Shown piece by piece: positions 37,346 through 44,884 of a DNA stretch of 64,000 nt. Both the position numbers and the translations under genes were made by a program. The first letter of the stretch is position 1; each line of letters opens with the position of its first letter. The DNA is from Caldifarciminota bacterium UBA2202 (GTDB taxonomy: Bacteria > Hydrothermota > 32-111): the NCBI GenBank assembly GCA_002327905.1, contig DCUY01000104.1, positions 1 to 64,000 on the forward strand, written 5' to 3'. The notes under the pieces are model-generated. The model was not told the origin of the DNA and did no database searches. It worked only from the letters and a program-made list of their open reading frames with translations.

Positions 37346-38617
37346 TTATTTTTCCATTATCAAAATGTATTCTGTTGGATAAACAGAAACTCTATTTTTA
37401 TTATTTATGCTCGCAAATTTACCCGTCTTTTCGTCTCGAACGGACGGCAAATTTTTTGATGGGATTTCTCTTTTGATAATATCGGCGATTTTTAATCCCA
37501 AATTTTGTAATTGCTCAACAAAAACCTCCGCATTAAGTATTTCAACGCCTTTTAAGCTCGTATTGCCAATAACAATGCAGGCTTTCCCACCTTTCTTTAA
37601 TATTCTTTTCATCTCACTAAACACTTGATTCATTTCACTAAAATATGTCGAAACTTCCTCGGCAGTTTTTTTATCTTTTTTTAGCAATTCTGTTCTGATA
37701 TTTTCTGCAATCAAACTGTTGAGAAATAAATCTTTTTTACAATGATACGAAGTTCCAATAAAACGTTTTCGAAAATCACTTAAGTCATTAGTGTATTCTA
37801 ACCACAATGCAGTGAGCTGGTGTAAGTCGGCGTATTCGTAAGAGGTTACATAAGGAGGCGAAGTGACAATCAAACTAACGCTATTATCTTTTGCCGGAAT
37901 TGTTCTTGCATCCGTGCAAATTACCTTGCTCGGAATTTTCAAATAACCTTTTTCTGATAACAATTCAAATAATCGTGCGTTGCCTCGCAACATCATTTTT
38001 ATTTGTTTCAAAAATGTTTTAATCGGCTCCGATGGTTTTTTTTCAAAATCTCTCGTCGGTTTATTGCTTTTTTGTAGCCAGATTGAGCAATTTTTGAGAA
38101 TGTTTGAAAATCCGCAGAAAAAGAAATCTTGGACATCTTGATCTTTTATTTTTGAAATCTCAGCAAAAATAAAGGCGAGTTTTCTTTTTTCTTCTGGCCT
38201 AAACCAATAGTCAATTCTTTCGTGTTCGGGGGTTTTTACTTTTGTTTTTTCGCTGTAAGCTTCCAATTTCTTTTGAAAAATTGTAAATTCCTTTTCAATT
38301 TTAACAGGATCAATCGCCGTGATTTTTGCTTTTGTAATTAAAACAGCGACTGGGTTAATATCAACGGCAATTGATGGCCGTCCCATAATTTTTGATTCAA
38401 CAAGAGTTGTTCCGCAACCGCCGAACGGATCAACAATAAAATCACCTGCTCGTGTATATTTTTCCACCAAGCGAGAAACTATTTGCGGAATAAATTTTGC
38501 TGGATAACGATGATAACCATGCGTAATATATGCCGTATCTTTCCTCGTTTTATCAGAAAACGCCCACGAGGGATCGATTTTTGTTTTATTCAATAATGAA
38601 GTAATAGTCAGACTCAT
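37346..38617 (-). CDS. type II DNA methyltransferase, main
   Basis: A 423-residue N4-cytosine/N6-adenine methyltransferase. Motif I DPFGGCGTT lies at 63-71 and motif IV TSPPY at 252-256, giving the order I then IV. The segment THGYHRYPAKFIPQIVSRLVEKYT precedes motif I as in many two-methyltransferase type II systems. The stretch of about 170 residues between the motifs probably holds the target-recognition region. The SPPY form favours N4-cytosine or certain adenine enzymes. Its ATG immediately follows the controller gene stop and the endonuclease follows four bases after its end. Confidence 0.85.
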   Translation of the reverse strand: MSLTITSLLNKTKIDPSWAFSDKTRKDTAYITHGYHRYPAKFIPQIVSRLVEKYTRAGDFIVDPFGGCGTTLVESKIMGRPSIAVDINPVAVLITKAKITAIDPVKIEKEFTIFQKKLEAYSEKTKVKTPEHERIDYWFRPEEKRKLAFIFAEISKIKDQDVQDFFFCGFSNILKNCSIWLQKSNKPTRDFEKKPSEPIKTFLKQIKMMLRGNARLFELLSEKGYLKIPSKVICTDARTIPAKDNSVSLIVTSPPYVTSYEYADLHQLTALWLEYTNDLSDFRKRFIGTSYHCKKDLFLNSLIAENIRTELLKKDKKTAEEVSTYFSEMNQVFSEMKRILKKGGKACIVIGNTSLKGVEILNAEVFVEQLQNLGLKIADIIKREIPSKNLPSVRDEKTGKFASINNKNRVSVYPTEYILIMEK

Positions 38618-38619
38618 AT

Positions 38620-38838
38620 TTATTTTTTGATTAAGTCGTTCACTTTTACATCTAATGCTTGGGCAATTTTTGTTAGTGTTTCAAAAGTTGGATTTGGATT
38701 CAAGCTATATTCTACTGTAACAATAGTATTCAGCGACAAATCAGCCAGCTTGGACAAACGATTCTGAAAAATACCTTTTTTCTGCCTTACCTTTTTAAGG
38801 TTTTTTCCTATTGTTGATTTAGAATTATTGTTTGACAT
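38620..38838 (-). CDS. XRE-type controller protein of the restriction-modification locus
   Basis: A 72-residue helix-turn-helix protein: IGKNLKKVRQKKGIFQNRLSKLADLSLNTIVTVE followed by PTFETLTKIAQALDVKVNDLIKK. Size and position first in the operon match C (controller) proteins that delay endonuclease expression after entry into a new host. The ATG at 38838 has no clear ribosome site; the leader is about 19 bases. A symmetrical C-box is not evident. Confidence 0.75.
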   Translation of the reverse strand: MSNNNSKSTIGKNLKKVRQKKGIFQNRLSKLADLSLNTIVTVEYSLNPNPTFETLTKIAQALDVKVNDLIKK

Positions 38839-38863
38839 AGTTTTAATTAAAATATATTATTAT

Positions 38864-38892
38864 ATTGTATTGGATAATGGCTCCCTTGTCAA
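38864..38892 (-). promoter_or_regulatory. promoter of the restriction-modification operon
   Basis: TTGACA (38892-38887) and TACAAT (38869-38864) on the minus strand are spaced by 17 bases. The -35 box lies in a 22-base sequence that recurs, with one mismatch, at the promoter at 39763-39791. Confidence 0.65.
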
Positions 38893-38903
38893 GACACAAG
38901 ATT
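38882..38903. repeat. 22-base direct repeat, copy 1
   Basis: TCCCTTGTCAAGACACAAGA(TT) matches 39781-39802 at 21 of 22 positions in the same orientation. Each copy supplies the -35 box of a minus-strand promoter. Copy 1 abuts an IS256-type transposase fragment, so it may be part of an insertion-sequence end. Confidence 0.6.
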
Positions 38904-38907
38904 GGCT

Positions 38908-39042
38908 TTCTATACTACCAACGCTGTCGAATCCTTCAACTCAGTCCTCGAACACATTCGCCGGCAAAAGGGCAGATTCTTTCAATCCGAAGACATCTTC
39001 TTCATCAATATTTACATCCGTTATCTGAATATGTTGCCTTAA
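38908..39042 (+). pseudogene. IS256-family transposase, C-terminal fragment
   Basis: The plus strand encodes FYTTNAVESFNSVLEHIRRQ, then KGRFFQSEDIFFINIYIRYL and a stop at 39040. This is the conserved C-terminal block of Mutator/IS256 transposases (YTTNAIESFN-like, with the final catalytic glutamate). Only about 45 residues remain, so the element is dead. Base composition is less AT-rich than around it. Confidence 0.8.
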
Positions 39043-39710
39043 TGGAAAATCGGTGTAGTAAATGAAATATCACTTCCATAATTTGTTCCCGAACTGTTTG
39101 TCGCCACTATAATGTAATGATATGTAACACCAGAAGTAAGTTCAGTTAAACTAAAATTAACTGACACTGTATCTATTCCACTGCCAACTGACGTGTTCGT
39201 TGTTATGTTCCCATAATTCGTTGTCATTCCCCACATAAAACAATATGTAGTTGACAATCCATTCGGATTAACTGTCCCGTTTAATTGAGCAGTGCTTGTT
39301 GTAACATGCGTCGCTGATTGAGTTGTCACTGTTGGTGGAACTGCTACAGTTGTAAATGTAAGAGCCTCTCCATAACTTATTCCAACACTGTTTTCTGCAA
39401 CTAAACGATACTGATATGTAGTGCTTGGACTTAAGGAAGATATAATACTCATAACATCTATCTCTTCAGAACCAGAACCAGCGGATTCTTTTTCAGTAGA
39501 AAATGAATAATCTGATATGCCATATATGCCATATTCAAAATGGTACAGAGTTGCCAGCTCGTTTGGATTTACCCTCCCATGTAAAATTGAGCTATTTGAA
39601 GTAATTGAAGTGGCTGATTCTGATACTACAGTTGGTGCAATTTTCGTTGTTGTAGTACAAGAAATTAAAATTAAAGCTATAACAAAAATAACAATTCCTT
39701 TTCTTTTCAT
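39039..39710 (-). CDS. lipoprotein with two fibronectin III-like repeats
   Basis: A lipoprotein signal (GIVIFVIALILISC, lipobox LISC) is followed by two tandem domains of about 95 residues with the same pattern: SATSITSNSSILHGRVNPNE ... LSPSTTYQYRLVAENSVG and SATHVTTSTAQLNGTVNPNG ... LTSGVTYHYIIVATNSSG. These are FN3-like beta-sandwich repeats seen in surface proteins. The gene has its own consensus promoter and an AAAGGAGAAAC ribosome site. Its 3' end overlaps the transposase remnant by four bases, so its last residues may have been altered by the insertion. Confidence 0.8.
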   Translation of the reverse strand: MKRKGIVIFVIALILISCTTTTKIAPTVVSESATSITSNSSILHGRVNPNELATLYHFEYGIYGISDYSFSTEKESAGSGSEEIDVMSIISSLSPSTTYQYRLVAENSVGISYGEALTFTTVAVPPTVTTQSATHVTTSTAQLNGTVNPNGLSTTYCFMWGMTTNYGNITTNTSVGSGIDTVSVNFSLTELTSGVTYHYIIVATNSSGTNYGSDISFTTPIFH

Positions 39711-39762
39711 AGTTTCTCCTTTTTTTAAATTAAATTTAATACTTTTTCTTTTATTTGATTAA

Positions 39763-39791
39763 ATTATATGAGATGATGAATCCCTTGTCAA
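39763..39791 (-). promoter_or_regulatory. consensus promoter for the FN3-like lipoprotein gene
   Basis: TTGACA (39791-39786) and TATAAT (39768-39763) on the minus strand, both perfect, with a 17-base spacer. Start near 39756 and a leader of about 46 bases. Confidence 0.7.
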
Positions 39792-39802
39792 GACTCAAGA
39801 TT
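39781..39802. repeat. 22-base direct repeat, copy 2
   Basis: TCCCTTGTCAAGACTCAAGA(TT), one mismatch from the copy at 38882-38903. It lies 20 bases before the IS3 remnant and includes the -35 box of the lipoprotein promoter. Confidence 0.6.
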
Positions 39803-39822
39803 TTGAAAAAATGTGTAAATTG

Positions 39823-40061
39823 TTAAGCTGTATGAGTATTTGTGATACCTCCATAAACTTCAGATAAAGTCCTGTATCCCAATGACTGATGTTTTCTTCT
39901 GTTGTTATAGTATCCAAAGTAATCTTTTAACCCTCTTCTAAGCTCTTTAATAGTATCAAACCTCCCGTATTCCACAGATAGTTTCTGCAATGTCTTCTCA
40001 TCACTTATCGCCTCCAACGCCACCCTGTCTTAAACTCTGAACCGTGTCTCTTGTAATTCAT
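39823..40061 (-). pseudogene. IS3-family transposase remnant (orfA start fused to orfB end)
   Basis: From an ATG at 40061 with a GGAGG site the strand reads MNYKRHGSEFKT, the start of an IS3 orfA, then shifts frame (one base lost) into VALEAISDEKTLQKLSVEYG. This is joined directly to the end of orfB (LRRGLKDYFGYYNNRRKHQS, LGYRTLSEVYGG). The whole middle, including the catalytic DDE core, is missing. It cannot transpose by itself, but the ends could be moved by a full-length relative. Confidence 0.8.
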
Positions 40062-40076
40062 TTCCGACCTCCTTTT

Positions 40077-40178
40077 TTAACATATTCTATCACTAAATCG
40101 TGTCTCATTTCGAGAGACCATTATATTAATCAATTCATCTTTAGTCATTTTCCTCAAATCCGAATATGATTTTGACAT
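40077..40178 (-). CDS. 33-codon ORF reading into the IS3 end
   Basis: ATG at 40178 with AAAGGAG upstream encodes MSKSYSDLRKMTKDELINI and then continues across the insertion-sequence end (VSRNETRFSDRIC) to a stop at 40077. The first 19 residues look like the start of a small host protein, so the element probably truncated it. Confidence 0.4.
   Translation of the reverse strand: MSKSYSDLRKMTKDELINIMVSRNETRFSDRIC
40100..40120. repeat. probable terminal end of the IS3 remnant
   Basis: TGGTCTCTCGAAATGAGACAC on the minus strand (40120-40100) contains GTCTC/GAGAC symmetry and lies at the usual distance before orfA. The opposite end is not clearly recognisable near 39800. Confidence 0.4.
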
Positions 40179-40227
40179 AGAGATACTCCTTTATCTATTA
40201 TGTTTAACTAAAATCTAAATTCTCTGA

Positions 40228-40968
40228 TTACTTTCCGATATAGGAATAAATTGGTTCCGATTTCACCGGATAATCGTTATATATTTTCCCCTCAAGGAGT
40301 TTTCCGGTCTTATGCTTATTAAATCCACCCCATTGTTTAAAGAAAAATGGTATGCTCTCTTTTTCACTCATATCTCTTAGCTTCAAAACCCATTCTTCCT
40401 TTATGGGTCTTGCGCCCGCCCCTGATTCTCCTCCAACGATAACCCAATCAATGCCCTTCAAGGATATCCGCCCTATGGGTCCAAGAAGGGGTTCAAAAGA
40501 TATAAATTTGATTTTTGAATCTATCTCTTTCAATTCTTTTATGCGATATACATATTCATTCATTTCAACAGTTACACCCATCCAAATATTGTCAGACCAA
40601 TTTAATTTATCATTTAATTCAAGCAATCTCTCAGAACGCTTTGTTAATATCTGAAACTGAATGTGCTTACAGTCATTCATAACATTGAAGACTTCTTTAA
40701 TGTAGCTTAAAGGAATATCCTTGTGAAACAAATCGGACATCGAGTTTACAAAAACTCTTCTTGGAGATTTCCATGTATAAGGTGCTTTTAAAGCATTCCT
40801 TTGCAGTGTCACTTTAAATCCGTTTTTGTATTGTTTTACACCCATCCTTTGCAGACGAAAGGCGAACTTCTCGGCATAGCAGTTCATACATCCCGGACTG
40901 ATTTTTGTGCAGCCCGTTACAGGATTCCAGCTCATCTCTGTCCATTCGATCTTAGTTTTTCCTGACAT
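40228..40968 (-). CDS. DUF5131 (Gp37/Gp68-like) three-Cys-motif protein
   Basis: A 246-residue protein starting KTKIEWTEMSWNPVTGCTKI with a GCTKISPGCMNCYAE three-cysteine motif, then RVFVNSMSDLFH, ILTKRSERL, MGVTVE, FISFEPLLGP and WVIVGGESGAGARP. This is the DUF5131 family, whose cysteines and barrel-like layout resemble radical-SAM proteins, though activity is not proven. It follows directly after its usual partner TcmP. Possible roles are nucleic-acid modification or defence. Confidence 0.85.
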   Translation of the reverse strand: MSGKTKIEWTEMSWNPVTGCTKISPGCMNCYAEKFAFRLQRMGVKQYKNGFKVTLQRNALKAPYTWKSPRRVFVNSMSDLFHKDIPLSYIKEVFNVMNDCKHIQFQILTKRSERLLELNDKLNWSDNIWMGVTVEMNEYVYRIKELKEIDSKIKFISFEPLLGPIGRISLKGIDWVIVGGESGAGARPIKEEWVLKLRDMSEKESIPFFFKQWGGFNKHKTGKLLEGKIYNDYPVKSEPIYSYIGK

Positions 40969-41835
40969 TTATCTCCTTTTTTCCATTCCATTTATCAAAG
41001 ACTGTGCTATTGGTATTGCAGTTTTCGCACCTTTAGAATTACCCGCAGCAAAACATAATAAATAGATAGGACTATTTTTACTATTATAGAATATTTTGGG
41101 ATTTTCTACAACCCCTGCAAATTCCTTTTTCAGTTTTCTGGATAAATATGTAATAACATTCTTATAATTGGTTCTTCCTATATTTTCAGTCTTTCCAAAT
41201 AGAGTTTCTTCTTCCTCAATTTGATAGAATTCTTGTTCCCATTCATTGTCACCAAATAATTCATTCAGTTTTTTTCTGTTGCCCTCTTCAATTTCACCAT
41301 CTTTTTTCAGAAGTCGCATAGCACCAATCCCTAGTGGGAAGAAATACCACATGTCAATTGCTTTTGTTTGTGCAATGGCTTTTATTGTTTCCCACTTAAC
41401 CTGCATTCCAAAGGGATCAAGAAACAAAACCGCTCTATATTTTTTCCAATCATAATTATGGCAAATGTCCGTTACTGCTTTATTAGCATCATCTTTTTTT
41501 ATTTCATAAGTTACAGAATATTTTTTCACTTCCAATTCCAATTCTTTACATAGTTCAGAATCATTTTCGATAAAAATATATTTATTGAATTTGGTTTCCA
41601 ATTCAAGAGCTTTTATAACTGATCCTTTTGAGTATTCGGTAAACTCGTCATTGAATAGCAATTGCTCATCTGATTCACTATAAATTTTCCCACATCCAGC
41701 AAAAGCATCAATATAAATTGTTTCAAAATACTTAGCTCCTTCATTTGTGGTAAATATTTTCATATAGGTTTTTAAATATTTTTCAAGTATTTCAAGTTTT
41801 TGTTGAGTCCAATTTCCTCCCCATAACTGTTCCAT
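40969..41835 (-). CDS. tcmP: three-Cys-motif partner protein TcmP
   Basis: A 288-residue member of the TcmP family, found beside three-Cys-motif (DUF5131) proteins. WTQQKLEILEKYLKTYMKI begins the protein; TIYIDAFAGCGKI and AVLFLDPFGMQVKWETIKAI are the two conserved blocks and give it a methyltransferase-like Rossmann pattern. Biochemical function is not established. AAGGAG precedes the ATG, and expression may come from the promoter left by an insertion-sequence remnant upstream. Confidence 0.85.
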   Translation of the reverse strand: MEQLWGGNWTQQKLEILEKYLKTYMKIFTTNEGAKYFETIYIDAFAGCGKIYSESDEQLLFNDEFTEYSKGSVIKALELETKFNKYIFIENDSELCKELELEVKKYSVTYEIKKDDANKAVTDICHNYDWKKYRAVLFLDPFGMQVKWETIKAIAQTKAIDMWYFFPLGIGAMRLLKKDGEIEEGNRKKLNELFGDNEWEQEFYQIEEEETLFGKTENIGRTNYKNVITYLSRKLKKEFAGVVENPKIFYNSKNSPIYLLCFAAGNSKGAKTAIPIAQSLINGMEKRR

Positions 41836-41889
41836 TTTGAAGCTCCTTAAATTAAAGATTTTTTCACTACACCCTCTTGGTCATGCATT

Positions 41890-41940
41890 TCAGAAAACAA
41901 CCTTAAACTTCTGTTCCTTCGTCCATTCTCTGAGTACCAT
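41890..41940 (-). pseudogene. insertion-sequence orfA start, truncated
   Basis: ATG at 41940 after AGGAGG encodes MVLREWTKEQKFKVVF and then TGA. This reads like the first helix of an IS3/IS2-type orfA. The rest of the element is absent; the sequence between here and tcmP holds nothing else. Confidence 0.45.
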
Positions 41941-41967
41941 TTCCGCCTCCTATTTTTCCCCGCTCTC

Positions 41968-42027
41968 GTTAAGAAAATCTCGTTTTCCTTAACAGAAATT
42001 ATACTACTTTTCTTAACTCTTGTTAAG
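41968..42027. repeat. four GTTAAG/CTTAAC half-sites around a promoter
   Basis: GTTAAG at 41968, CTTAAC at 41988, CTTAAC at 42012 and GTTAAG at 42022 form two facing pairs. The first pair can form a hairpin with AAAA/TTTT extension. They surround the promoter at 41998-42026 and look like an insertion-sequence end or an operator. Just beyond, CAGTATAAT is repeated twice (42033-42050). Confidence 0.45.
41998..42026 (-). promoter_or_regulatory. promoter in the insertion-sequence remnant, facing tcmP
   Basis: TTAACA (42026-42021) and TATAAT (42003-41998) on the minus strand with a 17-base spacer. Transcription would run through the truncated orfA into tcmP and the DUF5131 gene. Confidence 0.5.
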
Positions 42028-42071
42028 CGGACTCAGTATAATCAGTATAATTAGAGATCACCTCTAAATTT

Positions 42072-42587
42072 TCATTCATATAAGTAAACAAAAAAAATAG
42101 TGCCTAATATTATTAACACTGCAGTTCCATAAGATAGACTCTTAATGTATTCATCTCTCATTTCTTTTTTCTTTTCCAGTTCAGCCAATCTCTCATCTAA
42201 TGCTTTCCTGACTGCCAAATTATTGATTGTTACTATTTTTCTATCTCCTTCAGCAATAAATATGTCATAAGTTCCTACCCGAATTATTTCATTTAGAGCA
42301 TCTCTATTGAGAGTATTAAACACAATTTCATATTGAGGATTCAAATTTAAATACTCACGAAACAATTCTCTCTTAATGTCGTATGTTTTCCAATTAAACA
42401 TGCTGATTGTATAAGTGCCTGTGCCTAAATTCTTCAATTTAATTGTATCTGAACTGATGATTTTTACTAAACCTTCATTAACAAAGATTGGGCAGGAATC
42501 ATAGGGATCTTCCAGTTTAATCCATAATTCTGTTGAAAAAGCTAAATTTGATAATAAGATTATAGTACACGCAATAAACCACTTCAT
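42072..42587 (-). CDS. exported protein with C-terminal membrane anchor
   Basis: A signal peptide (KWFIACTIILLSNLAFS) is followed by a 110-residue domain of beta character, a charged helix (VRKALDERLAELEKKKEMRDEY) and a hydrophobic C-terminal helix (GTAVLIILGTIFFVYLY). The family is not recognised. It starts directly after the HsdR-N-like gene, with AAGGAG upstream, and is the last member of the channel operon. It would face the periplasm. Confidence 0.7.
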   Translation of the reverse strand: MKWFIACTIILLSNLAFSTELWIKLEDPYDSCPIFVNEGLVKIISSDTIKLKNLGTGTYTISMFNWKTYDIKRELFREYLNLNPQYEIVFNTLNRDALNEIIRVGTYDIFIAEGDRKIVTINNLAVRKALDERLAELEKKKEMRDEYIKSLSYGTAVLIILGTIFFVYLYE

Positions 42588-43436
42588 TTATTTCTCCTTA
42601 ATAATTTCTGTTTCAATTTTGCCTATAAAGCTTGATGTTTCATTTTTCTCTGTCTTTATTTGATTATTTTCTTTTTTTGCTTTGGCATCTAATTTTCTCT
42701 TGTAAGATTTATTAAGTTTATTTATGGTTCTCTTTACTTTGCCGACCTTATCTCCTTCAAATATCTCCCTTTTTAGAACTTCATTAAGTAAAATATTCTT
42801 AATTTCTTCATTTGTAACTTTTATCTCGGGCGACATTTTTCTGATGTTTTTCCTAATTACATTCAGGACATCATCAGTTAAAACTATTTGCCCGACAGAA
42901 AATTTATTTAGAATCTTCTTTTGCATATGAAACTCCTCAAGACACGATTTTGACAGACTTTCTTTACATAAATAAAACAATAACTCCAAATCATCATCTT
43001 TTTTGTAATTCAATTTCAGTAAATCGATCTCATAGAGTAATTCATTGCTAACTGGCTGTCCAAAAGTAACTTTATAAATCTTCCAATTTATACCATTTGT
43101 TAATATAATCCATTCTATTCCTGCATTTGCCCCATAGTCTAAAGCTTGTCTGATATGATCATTTTTCAGGTCCAATCCAATTGCTTTTGCTTCTACTAAA
43201 AATTTCACTTTTCCATCAATTCTAAGCGCCAAATCACAAAATGTTTTTTTCACTGAGAATTCAGAAGTTATCTCTGAATATTTATCATAGCCTAATATTT
43301 CATTCAAAATATCAGCTATTATAACAACAGTATCTGATTCATTAATATCTTTTGACTTTGCTGAAATTAAAATCGTTTGGAATTTCTTTACTCCCTCAAT
43401 CAATCTTTCTTTAATTTTAGCTGTTATCTTCGTCAT
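42588..43436 (-). CDS. HsdR N-terminal-type nuclease domain protein
   Basis: A 282-residue protein whose first 150 residues match the type I restriction HsdR N-terminal (PD-(D/E)XK) domain: DTVVIIADILNEILGYDKYSEI, EFSVKKTFCDLALRIDGKVKFLVEAK with the D...E-x-K triad, then DYGANAGIEWIILTNGINWKIY. There is no helicase domain. The remainder is helical and lysine-rich. Such stand-alone domains are frequent next to defence genes and may cut DNA. Its start overlaps the channel gene by 20 bases. Confidence 0.75.
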   Translation of the reverse strand: MTKITAKIKERLIEGVKKFQTILISAKSKDINESDTVVIIADILNEILGYDKYSEITSEFSVKKTFCDLALRIDGKVKFLVEAKAIGLDLKNDHIRQALDYGANAGIEWIILTNGINWKIYKVTFGQPVSNELLYEIDLLKLNYKKDDDLELLFYLCKESLSKSCLEEFHMQKKILNKFSVGQIVLTDDVLNVIRKNIRKMSPEIKVTNEEIKNILLNEVLKREIFEGDKVGKVKRTINKLNKSYKRKLDAKAKKENNQIKTEKNETSSFIGKIETEIIKEK

Positions 43437-44115
43437 TTTCGACCTCCCTGTTTTCTTTTTGATTTTTTACGAACTTAACAATTATTCCTGCGAATTCTGC
43501 GGTCAACATTGAAAACAATCCCATACCGGTTAATACTAATATTGCCGCCATTATCCTGCCGCTAGTAGTAACCGGATAGATATCTCCATATCCAACTGTA
43601 GTGAGTGTTGTAAAACTCATCCATAAAGCATCTTCAAAACTATTCATTGAATTATTAAAACCCTTTTCAAATGTATACAAGCCCACACTACAATAGAAAT
43701 AAATAATTACTGTCAAACTTGCATAAATAGAAAAAAGCGATCTTGCAGGATTTGCCAATAGAATTCTCATTATTGGTAAAGCTCCTTTCAGACCTCTAAT
43801 GATTTTAAATGCTCTGAATATTCTGACAACTCTGAATATTCGTAAAGGCCTCAATAATTGCACATATGGAATTGATGATATCAAATCAAAAAAACGAGTT
43901 ACTATATAATTTTTTTTATCTTTTGCTTTAAACAGAAACAAAAACCAATCAGAAAGAAAAATAATACAAATTAGTAAGTCAATCCAATTTAAAATAGTAA
44001 TAATATTTTCAGGCACATTTAAAATGACTTCTAATACCAACTCTATAAGAACATAAACACTAAGGATTAAAATAAAATAATTATATTTTTTTAGAAAATT
44101 GTTTTTAATTTTCAT
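43417..44115 (-). CDS. voltage-sensor potassium channel (Kv-type)
   Basis: A six-helix channel of 232 residues. S1-S3 lie at about 12-95, S4 carries regularly spaced arginines (RPLRIFRVVRIFRAFKIIRG), S5 is near 125-145, the pore has TTLTTVGYGD, the selectivity filter, and S6 follows (AAILVLTGMGLFSML). A short basic and acidic cytoplasmic tail has no RCK or cyclic-nucleotide domain. GGAGGAAAG precedes the ATG and a good promoter is at 44154-44182. It is the first gene of a three-gene operon with an HsdR-N-type protein. Confidence 0.9.
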   Translation of the reverse strand: MKIKNNFLKKYNYFILILSVYVLIELVLEVILNVPENIITILNWIDLLICIIFLSDWFLFLFKAKDKKNYIVTRFFDLISSIPYVQLLRPLRIFRVVRIFRAFKIIRGLKGALPIMRILLANPARSLFSIYASLTVIIYFYCSVGLYTFEKGFNNSMNSFEDALWMSFTTLTTVGYGDIYPVTTSGRIMAAILVLTGMGLFSMLTAEFAGIIVKFVKNQKENREVENDEDNS

Positions 44116-44153
44116 ACACTTCTTTCCTCCATAATTGCTTATCCTTTTTTATA

Positions 44154-44182
44154 ATTATATCCCTAAATAATTAAAAAATCAA
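44154..44182 (-). promoter_or_regulatory. promoter of the channel/HsdR-N operon
   Basis: TTGATT (44182-44177) and TATAAT (44159-44154) on the minus strand, 17-base spacer. Start near 44147; the leader of about 30 bases holds the GGAGGAAAG site. Confidence 0.6.
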
Positions 44183-44201
44183 TATTCAAAGTTAAAAAAC
44201 A

Positions 44202-44867
44202 TCAACGGATGAATAGCGTCAATCCACCCTGAATGCCATAAATGAAAGTTTCAGGTTTGCCTAAGTTGGTTCCTGCTTTTATAGTCAAATACGGCATAAT
44301 ATGAAGCCCTTTGAAAATTCTTATTTCAGTTGCAACTTGCCCTGCAAGGGATATCATTTTCAAATAATTGCTGTATTCATATCCGTTATCTACATAGTCA
44401 ATACCGAGTATGAGTCTTGATGTAATACCGCTTCTGCTACCGGGACTTGACGAGTAGTGATTTAATGAGGCGTAAAGACCTTTTGTGTCAATCCGAGATA
44501 ATGAAATTTGCAAACCAATACTTGTTTGAGATATCTTGTTTTCATACATTTTTATTCTTTTTGTCACTCCTAAAGACAATTGCAGAGGATAATAATTAAA
44601 AAATCCAACACCGATATTTGCATTGAATCCGTTTGCAAAACCGCACCTTAGAAAAGCATGCATTGGATTAATCCACGGATAAGTATAGAAAGCACCTTCA
44701 GAGGCTACGATTCCAATATTTGATCCGACAGCAAATTCACATTTATTTTTTTCAAGAGTCTTTGCTGAAAAATAATATTGAGAGCACCCTGCAGATATTA
44801 TGGATACTGCAAAAACAATTATTAAAATAATGCCTTTTTTTCTTAAATTCATCTTCCTGAAAAACAT
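44202..44867 (-). CDS. outer-membrane-type lipoprotein, beta-rich
   Basis: A lipoprotein signal (GIILIIVFAVSIISAGC) precedes about 190 residues with alternating aromatic/glycine beta strands (NANIGVGFFNYYPLQLSLG, FIYGIQGGLTLFIR at the end). This is the look of a small outer-membrane barrel, but the family is unknown. The ATG at 44867 and another at 44852 are both possible; neither has an ideal ribosome site. Confidence 0.6.
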   Translation of the reverse strand: MFFRKMNLRKKGIILIIVFAVSIISAGCSQYYFSAKTLEKNKCEFAVGSNIGIVASEGAFYTYPWINPMHAFLRCGFANGFNANIGVGFFNYYPLQLSLGVTKRIKMYENKISQTSIGLQISLSRIDTKGLYASLNHYSSSPGSRSGITSRLILGIDYVDNGYEYSNYLKMISLAGQVATEIRIFKGLHIMPYLTIKAGTNLGKPETFIYGIQGGLTLFIR

Positions 44868-44884
44868 AAACAAATCATTACTCC

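Noticed and set aside
40228..41835. A prophage, suggested by the Gp37/Gp68 family name
   Set aside because: No capsid, terminase, tail, integrase or lysis genes are present; DUF5131 occurs widely outside phages.
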